From Symbiodinium natans (taxonomy: Eukaryota; Sar; Dinophyceae; Suessiales; Symbiodiniaceae): a stretch of DNA of 64,000 nucleotides. The stretch's first letter is position 1. The number at the start of each line of letters is the position of its first letter. The translations under genes were made by a program, and so were the position numbers. Positions 21,301-33,700 of the stretch are shown piece after piece. The DNA lies in contig CAJNDS010002380.1 in the NCBI GenBank assembly GCA_905221605.1, positions 384,360 through 448,359 on the forward strand, given 5' to 3'. Under the pieces are notes generated by a model. The model saw nothing but the letters and a program-made list of their open reading frames with translations. It was not told the origin of the DNA and searched no databases.

Positions 21301-24300
21301 TTCCGAATTGTTTGAGTAGTGTTTCCGAAGTTCACGCATGCCTTACTGAGCGTCAGTCTCAGTCAAACAGGACCGGATGGTTCACTGTTCAGCCGATGTC
21401 GCACGCTTCTGCCTAAGCACTGCACTCGGAGCCCGAGATCCTAAACCCTAGGCCAGTAAGGTTCAGTACACCCAGAGGCTTTGAGAGCCGTCTCAGGAAC
21501 TTGCCCTTTGGTCTGTGGCCCGGCATGGGCATGAACGCCTACTTCGCCTACACCATCGTGGGCTTCAAGGGAACGCAGACTGCCGTGAAAAAAGTGATGA
21601 TGGCCGTAACGATTGAGGGCGTGATCTTCATCATCATGTCTGCCCTTGACCTCAGGCGCTACGTCTTCAAGGTCTTCCCCACATGGATGATGAAGGCCAC
21701 CATGGCGGGCATCGGCTTGTTCTTGGCCCACATCGGACTGCAAGCGGGCAACGGCATCGACATCGTGAGGGACCACCCGGCAGTGCTGGTGGACCTCGTG
21801 ACCCTGACTGGCGAGCACTTTGCGCGCACCTGGATTGGAATCGCGTTCTTCTGCGTCATGGCCCTGTTGATTCTTCTGCGCGTGAAGGGTGCCGTGATGA
21901 TTGCCATCATCCTCAGCGCAGTCCTCTGCTGGATCTTGGATGCAGCAGCGGTGGAGCAGTTCTCGTACAAGCCCATGTGCTGCCTTGGCAGCGTTTCCTA
22001 TCCGGAGCCGGCTGCAGGAGGTGTGGAGTGGTATCCCAAGCCCGGAGGCGGCTACTACCCAAAACCTACATGCAACAACCCCTTCACTGTGCCCGGAGAA
22101 GGGAAGTTGACGGTGACGGACAATGTCCGCACTTACACCTTTGAGTCCACTGCCTCTGTGTCCCACACCGGCGGGGTCTTTACCATCACGAACGGCGGCA
22201 CTAGCCAGACCCACAGCGGCAGCCTCTACTGGCAGGGCATTGCAGCAGGCCGCGACTCTACCTTCAAGGGTGGCTGCCAAGACTCATGCATGCACATGCT
22301 GGGCGGCTTCGACCCAATGTGCTTCGGGGCCGTGCTCGTGGAGACGGGTTGCTGGACCTCCCGAGGGGTTTAGCAATCTCATGAAATCTTACGGTTTGAT
22401 GACACTCGAAGCTTGTGCACTTGAGTGCATGTCTTGCCCAGCCTCTAGAGGCTTGAGGCTTTGGTGCCATAACAGCCTTTTGCCAGGACTGGCATGTCCT
22501 ACCAGGACCGCGCCACCGAAAGCCTGCTGGTCGATGGATTTGGAGAGGGTTGCCTGGGCGGGGCTGGTCGCATCCCGACCCTTAGCTGTGTACAGATAGT
22601 CCGAGATCATGCTTTTCAAGAAGCCGCCGCATAAAGTTCTTTTGGCTAAGCCGTTGGCATCACACATGCACATGCACAAACATCTGGCGCTGGTTAAAGG
22701 CACACAACTGAAAGAGGGTCATCATAGGGGCGGTCATGCAGTTGAATTAAGAATTTATTTTCAGGATATTGAAAGACTGCGCACTGGGCACTCGGAAACC
22801 AAGTGCACGGCACAAGCCTGCTAGTCCGAGTGGAAAGGGCTCAGGCTGGAAGTACCAGCGGTCACCTCGACTCGTTGCACTCGGGGCCCAAAACCAACAT
22901 CATCTGGTCTCACATACTCTCACACAAGCGGTGAGAGCGGAACAAGCGCAACGGCAGCAGCGACATCGGCAGTGTGCTGGAGAACATGTGCAATCAAGCG
23001 TTTTTATTGTTCGGGCTATGCGAGCATTCGGAACCAAATGCACGGCACCAGCTTGCTAGTTTACTTTGACACACTCTCACACGAGCGGCCCTGCTGAAGG
23101 AAGACGTTCAGTGCCCCAAGTGCCATTGCCTCCGTTCCGCTCGTCGACATCGCGGGGGATTTGGTGCCTCCCTTCGCTGGATGGGCCGGCTGCGCTTCTA
23201 GCCCGCACTTGGCGGCAAATGCACTGCAGAGGTGTTGGAGGTTGAGCTCATGCCTTCGTATACGAAGCTGTTGAAAGGCACCCGCCTCTATTGACGTTGC
23301 CATGCTTGCTGTCTAAGCTCAGGACTCAAACGGCACCAATTGCGTCAACGGCGACGTCTCTGGCGGCACAATTCTGGCATGGGACACGTCCGGATTTGGC
23401 GACTGGGCAGGCTTCTGGAACCCGTTGCTTGGCACAGCACAAGTTCAAGCAGGCTTGTGCGGACGGCAGCACCTGGTACTTGTAGCCACGAGTCAGCTTG
23501 CAGACCCCGGCACTCAGGTTGCTCACCCTCCTCTACATCGACTTCATCGGGACCATGGGCTTCCTGTACGCCGCAGCAGACCTCAGCGGGCTGGTCGATC
23601 CCTCGAAGCCGGAGACCTTTCCCGGCTGCTTCGCGGCCTTCATGGCGGATGCTGTGGGAACCTTTGTGGGTGGCTTCCTGGGCACCAGCTCTGTCACGAC
23701 GTACGGCGAATCCATGGCCGGCGTGTACGAGGGTGGCCGCACCGGCCTCACTGCGCTTACCATTGCCTTCCTGAACTTCATTTGCATCTTCCTGACGCCC
23801 TTGCTCTCCTCAATCCCCACGCTCTCCACTGGACCTGCATTGGTTATGGTGGGCGTCTTCATGATCGAGGGCGTGAAGGACATTGAATGGGGCGACTACA
23901 TGCAGGCCGTCCCATCCACGGTCTGCATCCTCCTGCAGATCACCACTTACAAGATCGAGGTCGGTGTTCTGGGGGCCTTGATGGTGTGCCTTGGCTCTAC
24001 AAACACTTTGTACCTCAGCATTCCAAACAAGGCCATGTTGGAGTGATGCTGCAGTGGCAAGACATGGCAAAAGTATCCGCAGCAGACCAGCTGCATGCGA
24101 GCCTGAAGCACAAGCAATAAGCCAAAAAGCTTGAGGTGGACCTTCCTCATGATCTTCTCTGGGCGCATCTTACTGTACATCCCCGGACCCTGGGTTTGGG
24201 TGGGTTTGGGTTTGGGAAGCTTCCGAAGCACTAAATGCCTGAGCTCCTGGCGGAATGCAAGAGCTCTAAGTGTGGAGAATTGTGGAGAGAGTGCAGGAGT

Positions 24301-24790
24301 TTGGGCTAAGCTGCACCCCAGAGTGCAGCGCTTCGTGCAACTCGGCTCCACACACAGGCTCTGGGGCAGACTCAGGTGCCAGAACATGCCCTACAGCTGA
24401 CTTGTATGTTTGGGGTTGAGGGTAGTGTAGCCACTCTCGAGCCAATGCCCCCTTGCACTATTCGCGTTTCTTGGGTTGCGCTTTGATGTTTGGTGGGGGC
24501 ATCCTCCAATCCTCCACTTGCGTTTCGGGGTTGAAGTAATTTGGTCATTTGGCGTTGAATTGCTGTCGACTTTTGGATGGACAAGGATAGACGTGTCGAA
24601 CCTCTACAAGCATGCTACCGCTGCACCGTCCACAACGCTCACGTAGTTTGAGTGCCTGAGGTCATCGCAGGTGGGAGACAAGGAGTTCATGGATCGACTG
24701 AGACAGGTGGAGGGCTTAAACTGGTTGGAGCTTTCTAGAGGAGGTCATTGTGTTGCGATGTGGTTCCACTGTCTAACTCCGAAAAATTAG
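18340..24790 (+). CDS. AzgA-type purine permease, copy 3
   Basis: Exons: 18340-18405 (MAEEQPDFKVGAKG), 18582-18638, 19268-19297, 19519-19569 (EIRAGVTTFLTAAYIMA), 20113 to about 20154 (VNPNIISTTGLPLG), 20955-20981 (CDWGDPDKT), 21148-21218 (FATAMSSCIATLIMALWASF), 21497-22367, 22488-22589, 23113-23238, 23323-23448, 23504-23994, 24136-24193, and tentatively 24671-24790. All are open. In the GMSYQDRATESLLVDGFGEG exon one codon gives Ser instead of Gly near the end. Exon substitutions group it with copy 4, but the exon 10-12 interval (including the 55-nt intron) matches copy 2. Introns hold a family A element (19601-19710), a family B element (20426-20572) and short telomere-like tracts. Confidence 0.82.
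19601..19710. mobile_element. Family A inverted-repeat element
   Basis: Left end CATTTGGGGGTTTACGAAAA, right end ATTCGGAAACCCCCATG; near-perfect inverted termini. Located about 30 nt after exon 4 of permease copy 3; copy 4 has no intact element at this intron position. Confidence 0.65.
20426..20572. mobile_element. Family B inverted-repeat element
   Basis: Termini TACTTGGAGGTTCAGGGTAC and CCATGAACCTCCAAGTA are inverted repeats. The interior is rich in TTATAAG-type motifs. Related elements lie at 24842, 26043, 52529 and 62318. Confidence 0.65.
21497..22367 (+). CDS. Permease copy 3, main exon 8
   Basis: 290 open codons; shares GEGKLTV and IAAGRD with copy 4; ends TSRG instead of TSQG. Confidence 0.85.
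23504..23994 (+). CDS. Permease copy 3, exon 12
   Basis: Same transporter core; AFLNFICIF as in copy 4 (copies 1 and 2 have AFCNF). Preceded by the 55-nt intron (23449-23503). Confidence 0.82.
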
Positions 24791-26042
24791 ATAAAAAACA
24801 AAAAACCAAAAACTCCCAGATTCGGCATCTCAGCGAGGGCTCTACTTGGAGGTTCCGGGTACATATTACACCCAATACGAACTGTGCTTATAATTATACC
24901 CATACTAAGGCACTTCAGGGGCTTGTAAGTGGTTATAAGTACAGTTATCATTGGTTAACAAGGAGCCCTAAAGCCTAAGCCCTAAACCCTACACCCTAAA
25001 CCCTAAACCCTAAACCCTAAACCCTAGACCCTAGACCCTGAACCCTGAACCCTCAAAGACAAAATCTATAGAAAATGTATGTGGTATCATTCTGAGCTTC
25101 CCAAGTTATCTGTCAAAGCAGCTGACAAGCAGAGTTTGCGTCATCCAAAGCGCCTGGTGGTACCACAGGCATTTCCCAAGATTTTTGTCTCAACAGCTGA
25201 CGAGCCGAGTTTGAGTTTATCCCAAAGCGCAGCCCCAGCCCCAGCCGCCCCCCAACCCCAGCCAGCCTCACAGCCAGCCCGCGCCAGCGCCAACCCCCCA
25301 GCCCCAGCCCCACAGCCCCACAGCCCCAGCTCCAGCCCCAACCTCGGCCCCGTCCTAGCCCGCCCCCAGCCCCAGCCCCCCCCCCCCCCCCAATCACAAA
25401 TAGAATTGAAACATACTTTCAAAAAGGAAACTTTCGGTCAAAACCCGGTCAACACCCGGGTCAAAACGTTAATGGGACCCAAACCCTGTTTCTATAAACC
25501 CTCAGGTACCCCATCCTCAGAAGCGGATCGGGGTGGACCTTCTTTGGCGGACCTCCCCAGTTACAAGCCCCTAAACCCTAAACCCTAAGCCCTAAGCCCT
25601 AAGCTCTAAGCCCTAAGCCCTAAACCCAAACCCTAAACCCCAACGGTGGCCCTGGCCTCTTGGTCTTAATGGTCCTCGGTTTAGGGTTTAGTGGATTTAG
25701 GGGTTTAGGGTTTTCGGGCTTTATCGGGCTTTAGGGTTTTAGGGTCTTGGAACCCTGGTCCCTTGGAAACCCCTTTTTGGGCAGTGACTTCAAGCCAGGA
25801 TGTAAACAAATCTAGGCAAGCCGAAGGAGAGAAGGCTCCGGGCGAAGCCAAAAACCAAGACCACAAGCCGAACCAGACACCAACCAACCAATCAACACTG
25901 TAGCTGGGTCCTTCTTGGTTTTGTTACTTTGCATTTTATCCTCAAAAAACCCAATGTTTATTCTATCCCCAACAAGGAAGCAGGTGACCAGTTCAAAGGG
26001 TGAAGTAGCCATTGTTGGAGAGACGGCGTCAGCTGAGACTGC

Positions 26043-26140
26043 TTTGAGGTTCATGGGGTAGGGTTCCAAGTGCCCTAAATGGGTCAAAAGCATAGTTACA
26101 ATGCTTATAACCCTACTTATAACTACCCATGAACCTCCAA
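26043..26140. mobile_element. Family B inverted-repeat element
   Basis: Termini TTTGAGGTTCATGGGGTA and TACCCATGAACCTCCAA. Together with the CCCTAAA array on its right (to 26198) it is bracketed by a 27-bp direct repeat (26015-26041 and 26199-26225, 24 of 27 identical). Confidence 0.65.
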
Positions 26141-26256
26141 ACCCTAAACCTTAAACCCTAAACCCTAAACCCTAAACCCTAAACCCTAAACCCTAAACTT
26201 GGAGATACGGCATCAGTTGAGACTGGTGCTTTTCAGGGACATCCAGCCAGCCCCGG

Positions 26257-26314
26257 AAGGTCGGTGCGCTCCCCGCTGAAGCCGATGAGACAAAGGGAGA
26301 CTTGGCATGCACCC
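26257..26314 (+). pseudogene. KVGA exon family, member 3
   Basis: Reads KVGALPAEADETKGDLACT, two to three codons shorter than members 1 and 2 but in frame. It follows a TTTTCAG acceptor-like site about 20 nt upstream. Confidence 0.4.
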
Positions 26315-26937
26315 CCGCTTTTTTTGGGGTTTAGGGTTTAGGGTTAGGGTTTAGGGTTTAGGGTTTAGGGTTTAGGGTTTGGGGTTTAGGGTTTAGGGTT
26401 TAGGGTTTAGGGCTAGCGTTCAGAACCACTCTTTCGACGACCACGACCAAAGCCATGACGACGACCGCAGTAAAACCAACAAGCGAACGTAACAACCTCA
26501 CAGCACATCAGAACGAATAGTAGCCAGGACCTACCCTAAACCCTAAACCCTAAACCCTAAACCCTAAACCCTAAACCCTAAACACTAAACCCTAAACCCT
26601 AAACCCTAAACCCTAAAACCCTAATTAGTTGGGTTGAAGTTTGGAGAGCCCAGGAGGAGAACTCTGAGAAGCGGGAGGTGCTCCGAGACAGGGATTTTGT
26701 TTGTGGGTTCAGGGATTTTGGGGCATTTTTTTCAAGGGGTTTGGGGTTTAGGGTTTAGGGTTTAGGGTTGAGGGTTTAGGGTTTAGGGTTTGGGGTAAGA
26801 TACAACCCCGCTAAATAGTAGGCTTCCCTTTCTGGTAAGGACTCCCATAAGGTATCCCGCCCCCGAATTTCGGAAACCCCGTTTGAGACTCCAAGTGAAG
26901 GGTTCGGGGTGGGCAGCTTGGGGTTTCAAGGCCCAAC

Positions 26938-27340
26938 CCTAAACCCTAAACCCTAAACCCTAAACCCTAAACCCTAAACCCTAAACCCTAAACCCTAAAC
27001 CCTAAACCCTAAACCCTGAACCCTGAACCCTGAACCCTGAACCCTGAACCCTGAACCCTGAACCCTGAACCCTGAACCCCGAACCCTGAACCCCTGAACC
27101 CTGAACCCTAAACCCGAAACCCGAAACCCTTAACCCTTAATAAACCCTAAACCCTAAACCCTAAACCCTAAACCCTAAACCCTAAACCCTAAACCCTAAG
27201 CCCTAAGCCCTAAGCCCTAAGCCCTAAACCCTAAACCCTAAACCCTACACTCTACACCCTAAGCCCTAAACCCTAAACGCTAAATCCTAAACCCTAAACC
27301 CTAAACCCCAAACCCTAAACCCTAAACCCTAAACACCTAA
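26938..27340 (+). repeat. Large composite telomere-like array
   Basis: About 400 bp of heptamers arranged in blocks of one variant each: CCCTAAA, then a run of CCCTGAA (about 27010-27105), then CCCTAAA, CCCTAAG and CCCTAAA again. The block structure indicates local unit amplification. Confidence 0.92.
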
Positions 27341-29994
27341 ACCTCCCTTCCCTTGGCCCTCAACCCTCGCATCCAGGAGCCTGCGCACACAAGCCTCTGA
27401 GCAAGTTGTGAGCAGCAGCTTTTCGTTTAAGTAACTGCACTGATCTGCTAGTTCTCGAATGTCGATGGTTGCACACTAAATGTTGAGTTTTGGGCGGCTT
27501 CAGTGGCTGGAGAAGGGACTTTTCAGCTGTCTCAGCCCAGGAAAGTATCATAGAGCGACCGTAATCCCAGGAAAGTACCGTCGAGTGGTTGCCGTAATTT
27601 CTGTGCAGAAGTTGAGGCTTTAGGGTTCTTAAGGCAGGGGGTTCAAGTGGCGTATGTAACCCAAGGTTCCCCAATACTCCCTACAACTCCCTAAGGCTCC
27701 CTAAGCTTCCCGAAGGTTCCCTGCACCCCATGTTCGACAAAAGCCATCGCCTGGCTTTGCTGGAATCTGCTAGACTCGTGCACTCTGCAACCCTAGCGCA
27801 AGTCAATCATACAAGAGTTTGAGGAACAACAGCCACAGTCGCCTAGATTTCAGTAGTAAACATCAGATGGCCAGTTCTTCTGACTGACAATGACAACCTC
27901 CATTGGAGCGGCCGCTGCAACGTCAAAAGAGTTGCCTGTGACTGCAGATCCCTGAGCCAACAAGCTGACTGTTGGGGCTGCACGTCCCAGCTCCAAACCC
28001 TTGTAGGCACCGCACATTCTCTAGAAAGAGTCTGGGAGTGGGGGTTGGGGGATGGGGGCGGGAACAGCAACGAAACCATGAAGAATTTCTCGTGAGTAAG
28101 GCCGTTCTGAAGTTCTGGAAAGGCCCCTTGGGGCTTTGGGTCAGCGTCAACGCCTGTCGAGCTGCCGCCAACCACTCGGACCCCTAAACTCTATTCTGTC
28201 TATGCCGTGGCTCCTAAACTCTCTCCTCAACCCGAAACCCTAAAGCCTAAACTCTTTTCCACGGGCCCCTAAACGCGAAAGACGCCCAGTGCAGCCCCAA
28301 ACCGACGGCTCGGCGGGATCTTGAGCAGCCAGAGTTGCCCTTGCTGGTTCAGGGTTTGGGGTTTAGGGTTTAGGGTTTAGGGCAAGCAGCTCCAGTAGGG
28401 CTGTGTCTCTTCTGGGAGAGCCCTGATCGGCATGCGTCTGGACCAGCACGGAAACCCTACGGGCTCCAGTTTGGGAGGCCCTCGATCCGTTTTTTCCCCT
28501 TGACTTAACGGAGAAATCTGGGATGGATTGAGAGTGATGCGTCCCCGGCGGCGCGGGCCCCGTCCTGGCGTGTGTGGGACGCACTTGCTCACCTCAAAAA
28601 TCCGATCCTAGGAGAAGCCTGTAGCATTTCCTGGAAATGCTTCGGAACCGACGATCTTCGAATATCTTCGAAGTTGCCTGAGCCACACTCCGCCATGTTC
28701 TTGTTGGGGATGGCTTGATGGTTGGAAAGCACTTCTCTACTTTGGTGAATTAGGGTTTAGGGTTTAGGGTTTAGGGTTTAGGGTTTCCGGGCTTGAGGCT
28801 CAGGTCGACATGGCCAATCTTGCTTCTTATTCGCTTCGCCTTAGGTTGCGGCGACGTCCTAAACTAGGACCGCTTGATTGCTCCTGCTTGATGCCCCAAG
28901 AGGGAAGCCCTAAACCCTAAACCCTAAACCCTAAACCCTAAGCCCTAAGCCCTAAGCCCTAAACCCTAAACCCTAAACCCTAAACCCCAAACCCTTGCCG
29001 GAATATTTGGGCAGGCAGCCGCGTTCTCAGCTCAGACTGCAAGGTTGAAGCACCCCATCTCTGCGGGAACGCCCATTTTGCACTGACAGCCCGGATTCGT
29101 GCAGCCGGAGAAGCACAATGATGGATACATATATATATATATATATACATAAACATAATTACATATGCATATGCTTATGCATATAGATATATGCACATAT
29201 GTATATGTAAGGATGCTGCCAGAATCGCCAGCCAGTTGTGTACTCAGCTTTGCTGCAAGATTAAGTCCCCCCCCCCCGGCCACCGAGCAGGAAGAATCGG
29301 GGGGGCCCCGCTGTCAGCTGTGACTTGTTGAGGCAGTGGTCCATCACGCGTGTCGCCTCTTCCCCTTGGGGGGGATTGCTTATTACAGTAAAGTTCACCG
29401 ACCAGGTTGTTCAGAGTTTGTGGATTTAGCGTTACGAAATGACATGAAGTAGGCAGAGTGTCGAAGATCCACTTCCTGTTCTTCAGCCGACATTTATCAG
29501 GAATGTTTCTGCCGAGGCGAGAGTACGATTGAGGTGTTGGACGGATTTCAGCTGCTTGGAACCTGCTACCCGTATACCCTACCTGCTCCTTTCCCTGACC
29601 ATGTACAACCCTTACCGAATCGCCAGAGACTTTTCGAACCCTGGAAGCATTACAAGGTCGTCATGCTGCCCCCCCGCAGGCACTCGGACCACTGCCACAT
29701 GTAGGCAAGTCAAAACACTCCGCACCGCGTGCTCCAAAGGATGCTCGCGCGGAGCTTCAGGAAGCGACGAAAAAGGCAAATGGCCCGAAGTGCCCCCCAA
29801 GCCATCCATGGATGCGGAGCCCCCGAAACTCCCCCCAAAACCCCCCAAGCTTCTCCGGTTCCAGCTCTTCTTCTTCTTCTTCTTCTTCTTCTTCTTCTTC
29901 TGTTCAACAAACTCATGAGCTGCGTCACGCCTCAAGCCTCAATTTTCGAGGTACTCCAGACCTCAGATTCATGGGTCCGAGAAAGCCACAGCGA

Positions 29995-30073
29995 GAGAGA
30001 GAGAGAGAGAGCGAGAGAGCGAGAGAGCGAGAGAGCGAGAGAGCGAGAGAGCGAGAGAGCGAGAGAGCGAGAG
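29995..30073 (+). repeat. GAGAGAGC microsatellite
   Basis: GA dinucleotides passing into a GAGAGAGC repeat. Flanked on the left by a CTT tract (about 29865-29901). Confidence 0.9.
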
Positions 30074-30717
30074 ACAGACCGCTGTCTCCACAACAAGTGT
30101 GGGCTCGCGGATCGCATGGGGGCTTGCAGAAATTAAGGGAAGGAAGGCAGGAAGGAAGAAAGAGACAGAACGCACCTTGAAATATGGCCTGCCTTCATAC
30201 GTAATGATGATTGCTTCTGCTTTCTTCTTTCTGGCTTCTGTTGCTTTCAGCCGTTGGCTTCTTGCTTGCTGCTTGTTGCGCATTTGCGTTTCCGCTTTTG
30301 CTGTCTGAGTCTGAGTATCTCTGACTGCACTTATCTTTCCGCTTCTGCTTTCCGCATAGTGATTGCTGACTTTTGTCGATTGGCTTTGTCCTTTGGCTTT
30401 TCGCTGAAGATATATGGGATATCGCGTAACGATACACAAAAAGTAAATAAGGATCACAAGCCGTAAAACGTGAAGTATAGTTCATGCTTTGGAAGCTGCT
30501 CGTCCATGCAACATGTGGTGTCAGGCTTTGAGTACCGCCTCTTTCAAATCCCACTCAAAAGGCGAACTCACCTTCACTGTCATCATGCGTGCGACTGCGA
30601 GGACCCATGGGGCTGCCGCCTTGTACCCTTATCGACTCGTCACCTCGCCGCCTCAAGCGCGTTTTGAACAGTGCAGCTTTTGTGCCCCGCGTTGCCCTTG
30701 CAGACCTGTCCTCCACC

Positions 30718-33700
30718 ATGGCAGAAGAACAGCCCGACTTCAAGGTGGGCGCCAAGGGCAAATCGGCCGTCGCAGCTCGGCGATAGTCTTTTTGAAAGGA
30801 CGAGTCCGCTGCGGAGAAAGGGTAGGTTTCTAGGGTGCTCACCACAGTGCCTCTGAACTGCTGGCGAAAGTCATGAAGCCAAGCAAGCGAGCGACCCCGC
30901 ACATTCCGGCAAGTCGCCCAGAAAGACACCTTTTTGGACACGAAGTTCCGGGGCGGAATGGTGGACAACTACTTCAAGGCTGGCCGAGTTGCCTCTGGGT
31001 GCGATAGCATCCCCAACACCAGCTCTCTAAGTTGTGCTCCCTTACTCATGAACCGGTCCATGCTTTGAAAGGACCGCCTAACCCTCAAGCAAGGAATTTG
31101 GGGTTGGGCACTCCAGGGAGGGACACTCTGGGGATTCTCTGGGGATACTCTGGGTCGGCACTCCAGGGATTTTCTGGGTGATTCTGGGCTTGGGCACTCC
31201 AGTGACTCTCTGAAAAATACCCTTGGGGCAGTTGGCTGGAGGGGGGCCTGGAGAGGGATTGCTTGAGGCACTCTAGAGATCTTCTTGAGGAAAGATACAC
31301 TTCGTTCACCAGCAGTGGCTGACACCAACTTTGGGCGGGCTGCAGCCAACCCTCAGGCCGTAAAGTCAGACGTGAAGCGTTCACTCAGCAAAAGCTCCAG
31401 GTGTCCCAGCGCGGCTCGAACCTCACGACGGAGACATGGATGCGTTGAGAACTCGAGCGTGAAAGGTGGCTTTTAGATCTGATAGCAGTTAATCTTAGTC
31501 ACTCGTCCCCGCACTGCAAGCAGGCTTGCCAGCTTTCATAACCCTAAACCCTAAACCCTAAACCCTAAACCCTAAACCCTAAACCCTAAACCCTAAACCC
31601 TAAACCCTAAACCCTAAACCCTAAACCCTAAACCCTAAACCCTAAACCCTAAACCCTAAACCCTAAACCCTAAACCCTAAATCATCCCAGCTCCGATCCG
31701 TTGAGGAGATCCGTGCTGGCGTAACAACCTTCCTCACCGCGGCCTACATCATGGCCGTGGCTTGGATCTGGAAAGCTATTTGGGGGTCTACGATGAGGGG
31801 GTCCGCCCCATGTTCGTAAGCGTCCAAATGTTGTGCCGATACCACCAGAGCCTCGATGCTACGTTGTGTGTTCGAGGAGTAGGTTTTCGGTGGCTGTGCC
31901 TGAAATTGTATTAAGAAAGCATTCTGTAACAATCATATATGAACATACATATATATATATATATATATTACGTACATTTTTTAAACATTAACTATATATT
32001 AAGAAAATATGAATGGTTGTGCTGACAGAGAGCACCGAAGACGATGCGCATTTGGGACGTAGACTTCCGCGGCCGGACGCGTCGTCGGGATTTCGTGGTC
32101 TGGCCGAAGGGATGCTGAACGCTTTGTCCATAGACCTCAAAACTTTAGAGGTGCGGATGTTTCAAAGCTTGACAGGGCCTCCGCCATCCCATGCCGCAAG
32201 ATGGGCTTTTCTTTCGCGCCCAAACCCGAAAGAAACCCTGCAAACCCTGCGCAAGTGTCCACGAGCTGCAAGGTCAACCCGAACATCATCAGCACCACGG
32301 GCCTGCCACTTGGCACAAGCGGGGGCGTTTGGGCACAGATGGGAGCTTCTGGCAGGTTGGTGCCTCGGATCTTTCCAGAGGAAACCAGCGGCTTGAGAGA
32401 AGGGCTTAGGTCTCTCAGCTTGGATGTCTTCGTACGGAATGGGGTCAGAGGTTGTGACTGGGGCGATCCCGACAAGACAATGCGATTATGGCGACTGACA
32501 TGTTAACGTCTTTCTGGTAAAAAAGCACTGAGAATGAGAAGACAGGATTTCACGCCTTTTTCAGGGACCCAGGGCTGCTGGGGAATCCTCGGCTGACGTC
32601 TTAGATCGTAGAAAGAATCCCCAGTGGCGCCCAAGGAATTTCGAGGGCCTCGTCTTCGCTACGGCCATGTCGAGCTGCATTGCGACGCTGATCATGGCGC
32701 TTTGGGCGAGCTTTGGACAGAGAAGGAGGTTTGCGTTTACAGTTCAAGATTGCGGTGCTCAGGCGATGCATAGGCAGCAAGACGCCCTTCCACCCAGGTT
32801 CCGAATTATTTGAGTAGTGTTTCCGAAGTTCACGCATGCCTTACTGAGCGTCAGTCTCAGTCAAACAGGAGCGGGATGGTTCACTGTTCAGCCGATGTCG
32901 CACGCTTCTGCCTAAGCACTGCACTCGGAGCCCGAGATCCTAAACCCTAGGCCAGTAAGGTTCAGTACACCCAGAGGCTTTGAGAGCCGTCTCAGGAACT
33001 TGCCCTTTGGTCTGTGGCCCGGCATGGGCATGAACGCCTACTTCGCCTACACCATCGTGGGCTTCAAGGGAACGCAGACTGCCGTGAAAAAAGTGATGAT
33101 GGCCGTAACGATTGAGGGCGTGATCTTCATCATCATGTCTGCCCTTGACCTCAGGCGCTACGTCTTCAAGGTCTTCCCCACATGGATGATGAAGGCCACC
33201 ATGGCGGGCATCGGCTTGTTCTTGGCCCACATCGGACTGCAAGCGGGCAACGGCATCGACATCGTCAGGGACCACCCGGCAGTGCTGGTGGACCTCGTGA
33301 CCCTGACTGGCGAGCACTTTGCGCGCACCTGGATTGGAATCGCGTTCTTCTGCGTCATGGCCCTGTTGATTCTTCTGCGCGTGAAGGGTGCCGTGATGAT
33401 TGCCATCATCCTCAGCGCAGTCCTCTGCTGGATCTTGGATGCAGCAGCGGTGGAGCAGTTCTCGTACAAGCCCATGTGCTGCCTTGGCAGCGTTTCCTAT
33501 CCGGAGCCGGCTGCAGGAGGTGTGGAGTGGTATCCCAAGCCCGGAGGCGGCTACTACCCAAAACCTACGTGCAACAACCCCTTCACTGTGCCCGGAGAAG
33601 GGAAGTTGACGGTGACGGACAATGTCCGCACTTACACCTTTGAGTCCACTGCCTCTGTGTCCCACACCGGCGGGGTCTTTACCATCACGAACGGCGGCAC

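Larger units (their letters stand above)
24791..30717. other. Spacer between permease copies 3 and 4
   Basis: Very rich in telomere-like arrays in both orientations (about 24967-25050, 25565-25640, 26148-26198, 26327-26414, 26533-26625, 26743-26795, 26938-27340, 28740-28780, 28912-28995). Also holds family B elements (24842-24968, 26043-26140), KVGA exon member 3 (26257-26314), a C-rich CAGCCC tract (about 25230-25390), recurrent spacer blocks (27404-27970, 28300-28700, 28795-29060, 29320-29830), AT repeats (29131-29148), CTT repeats (about 29865-29901) and GAGAGC repeats (29995-30073). No convincing gene. Confidence 0.5.

Noticed and set aside
31540-31680. A chromosome end (true telomere)
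   Set aside because: The array is flanked by permease exons on both sides, and arrays occur in both orientations across the window, so they are interstitial.
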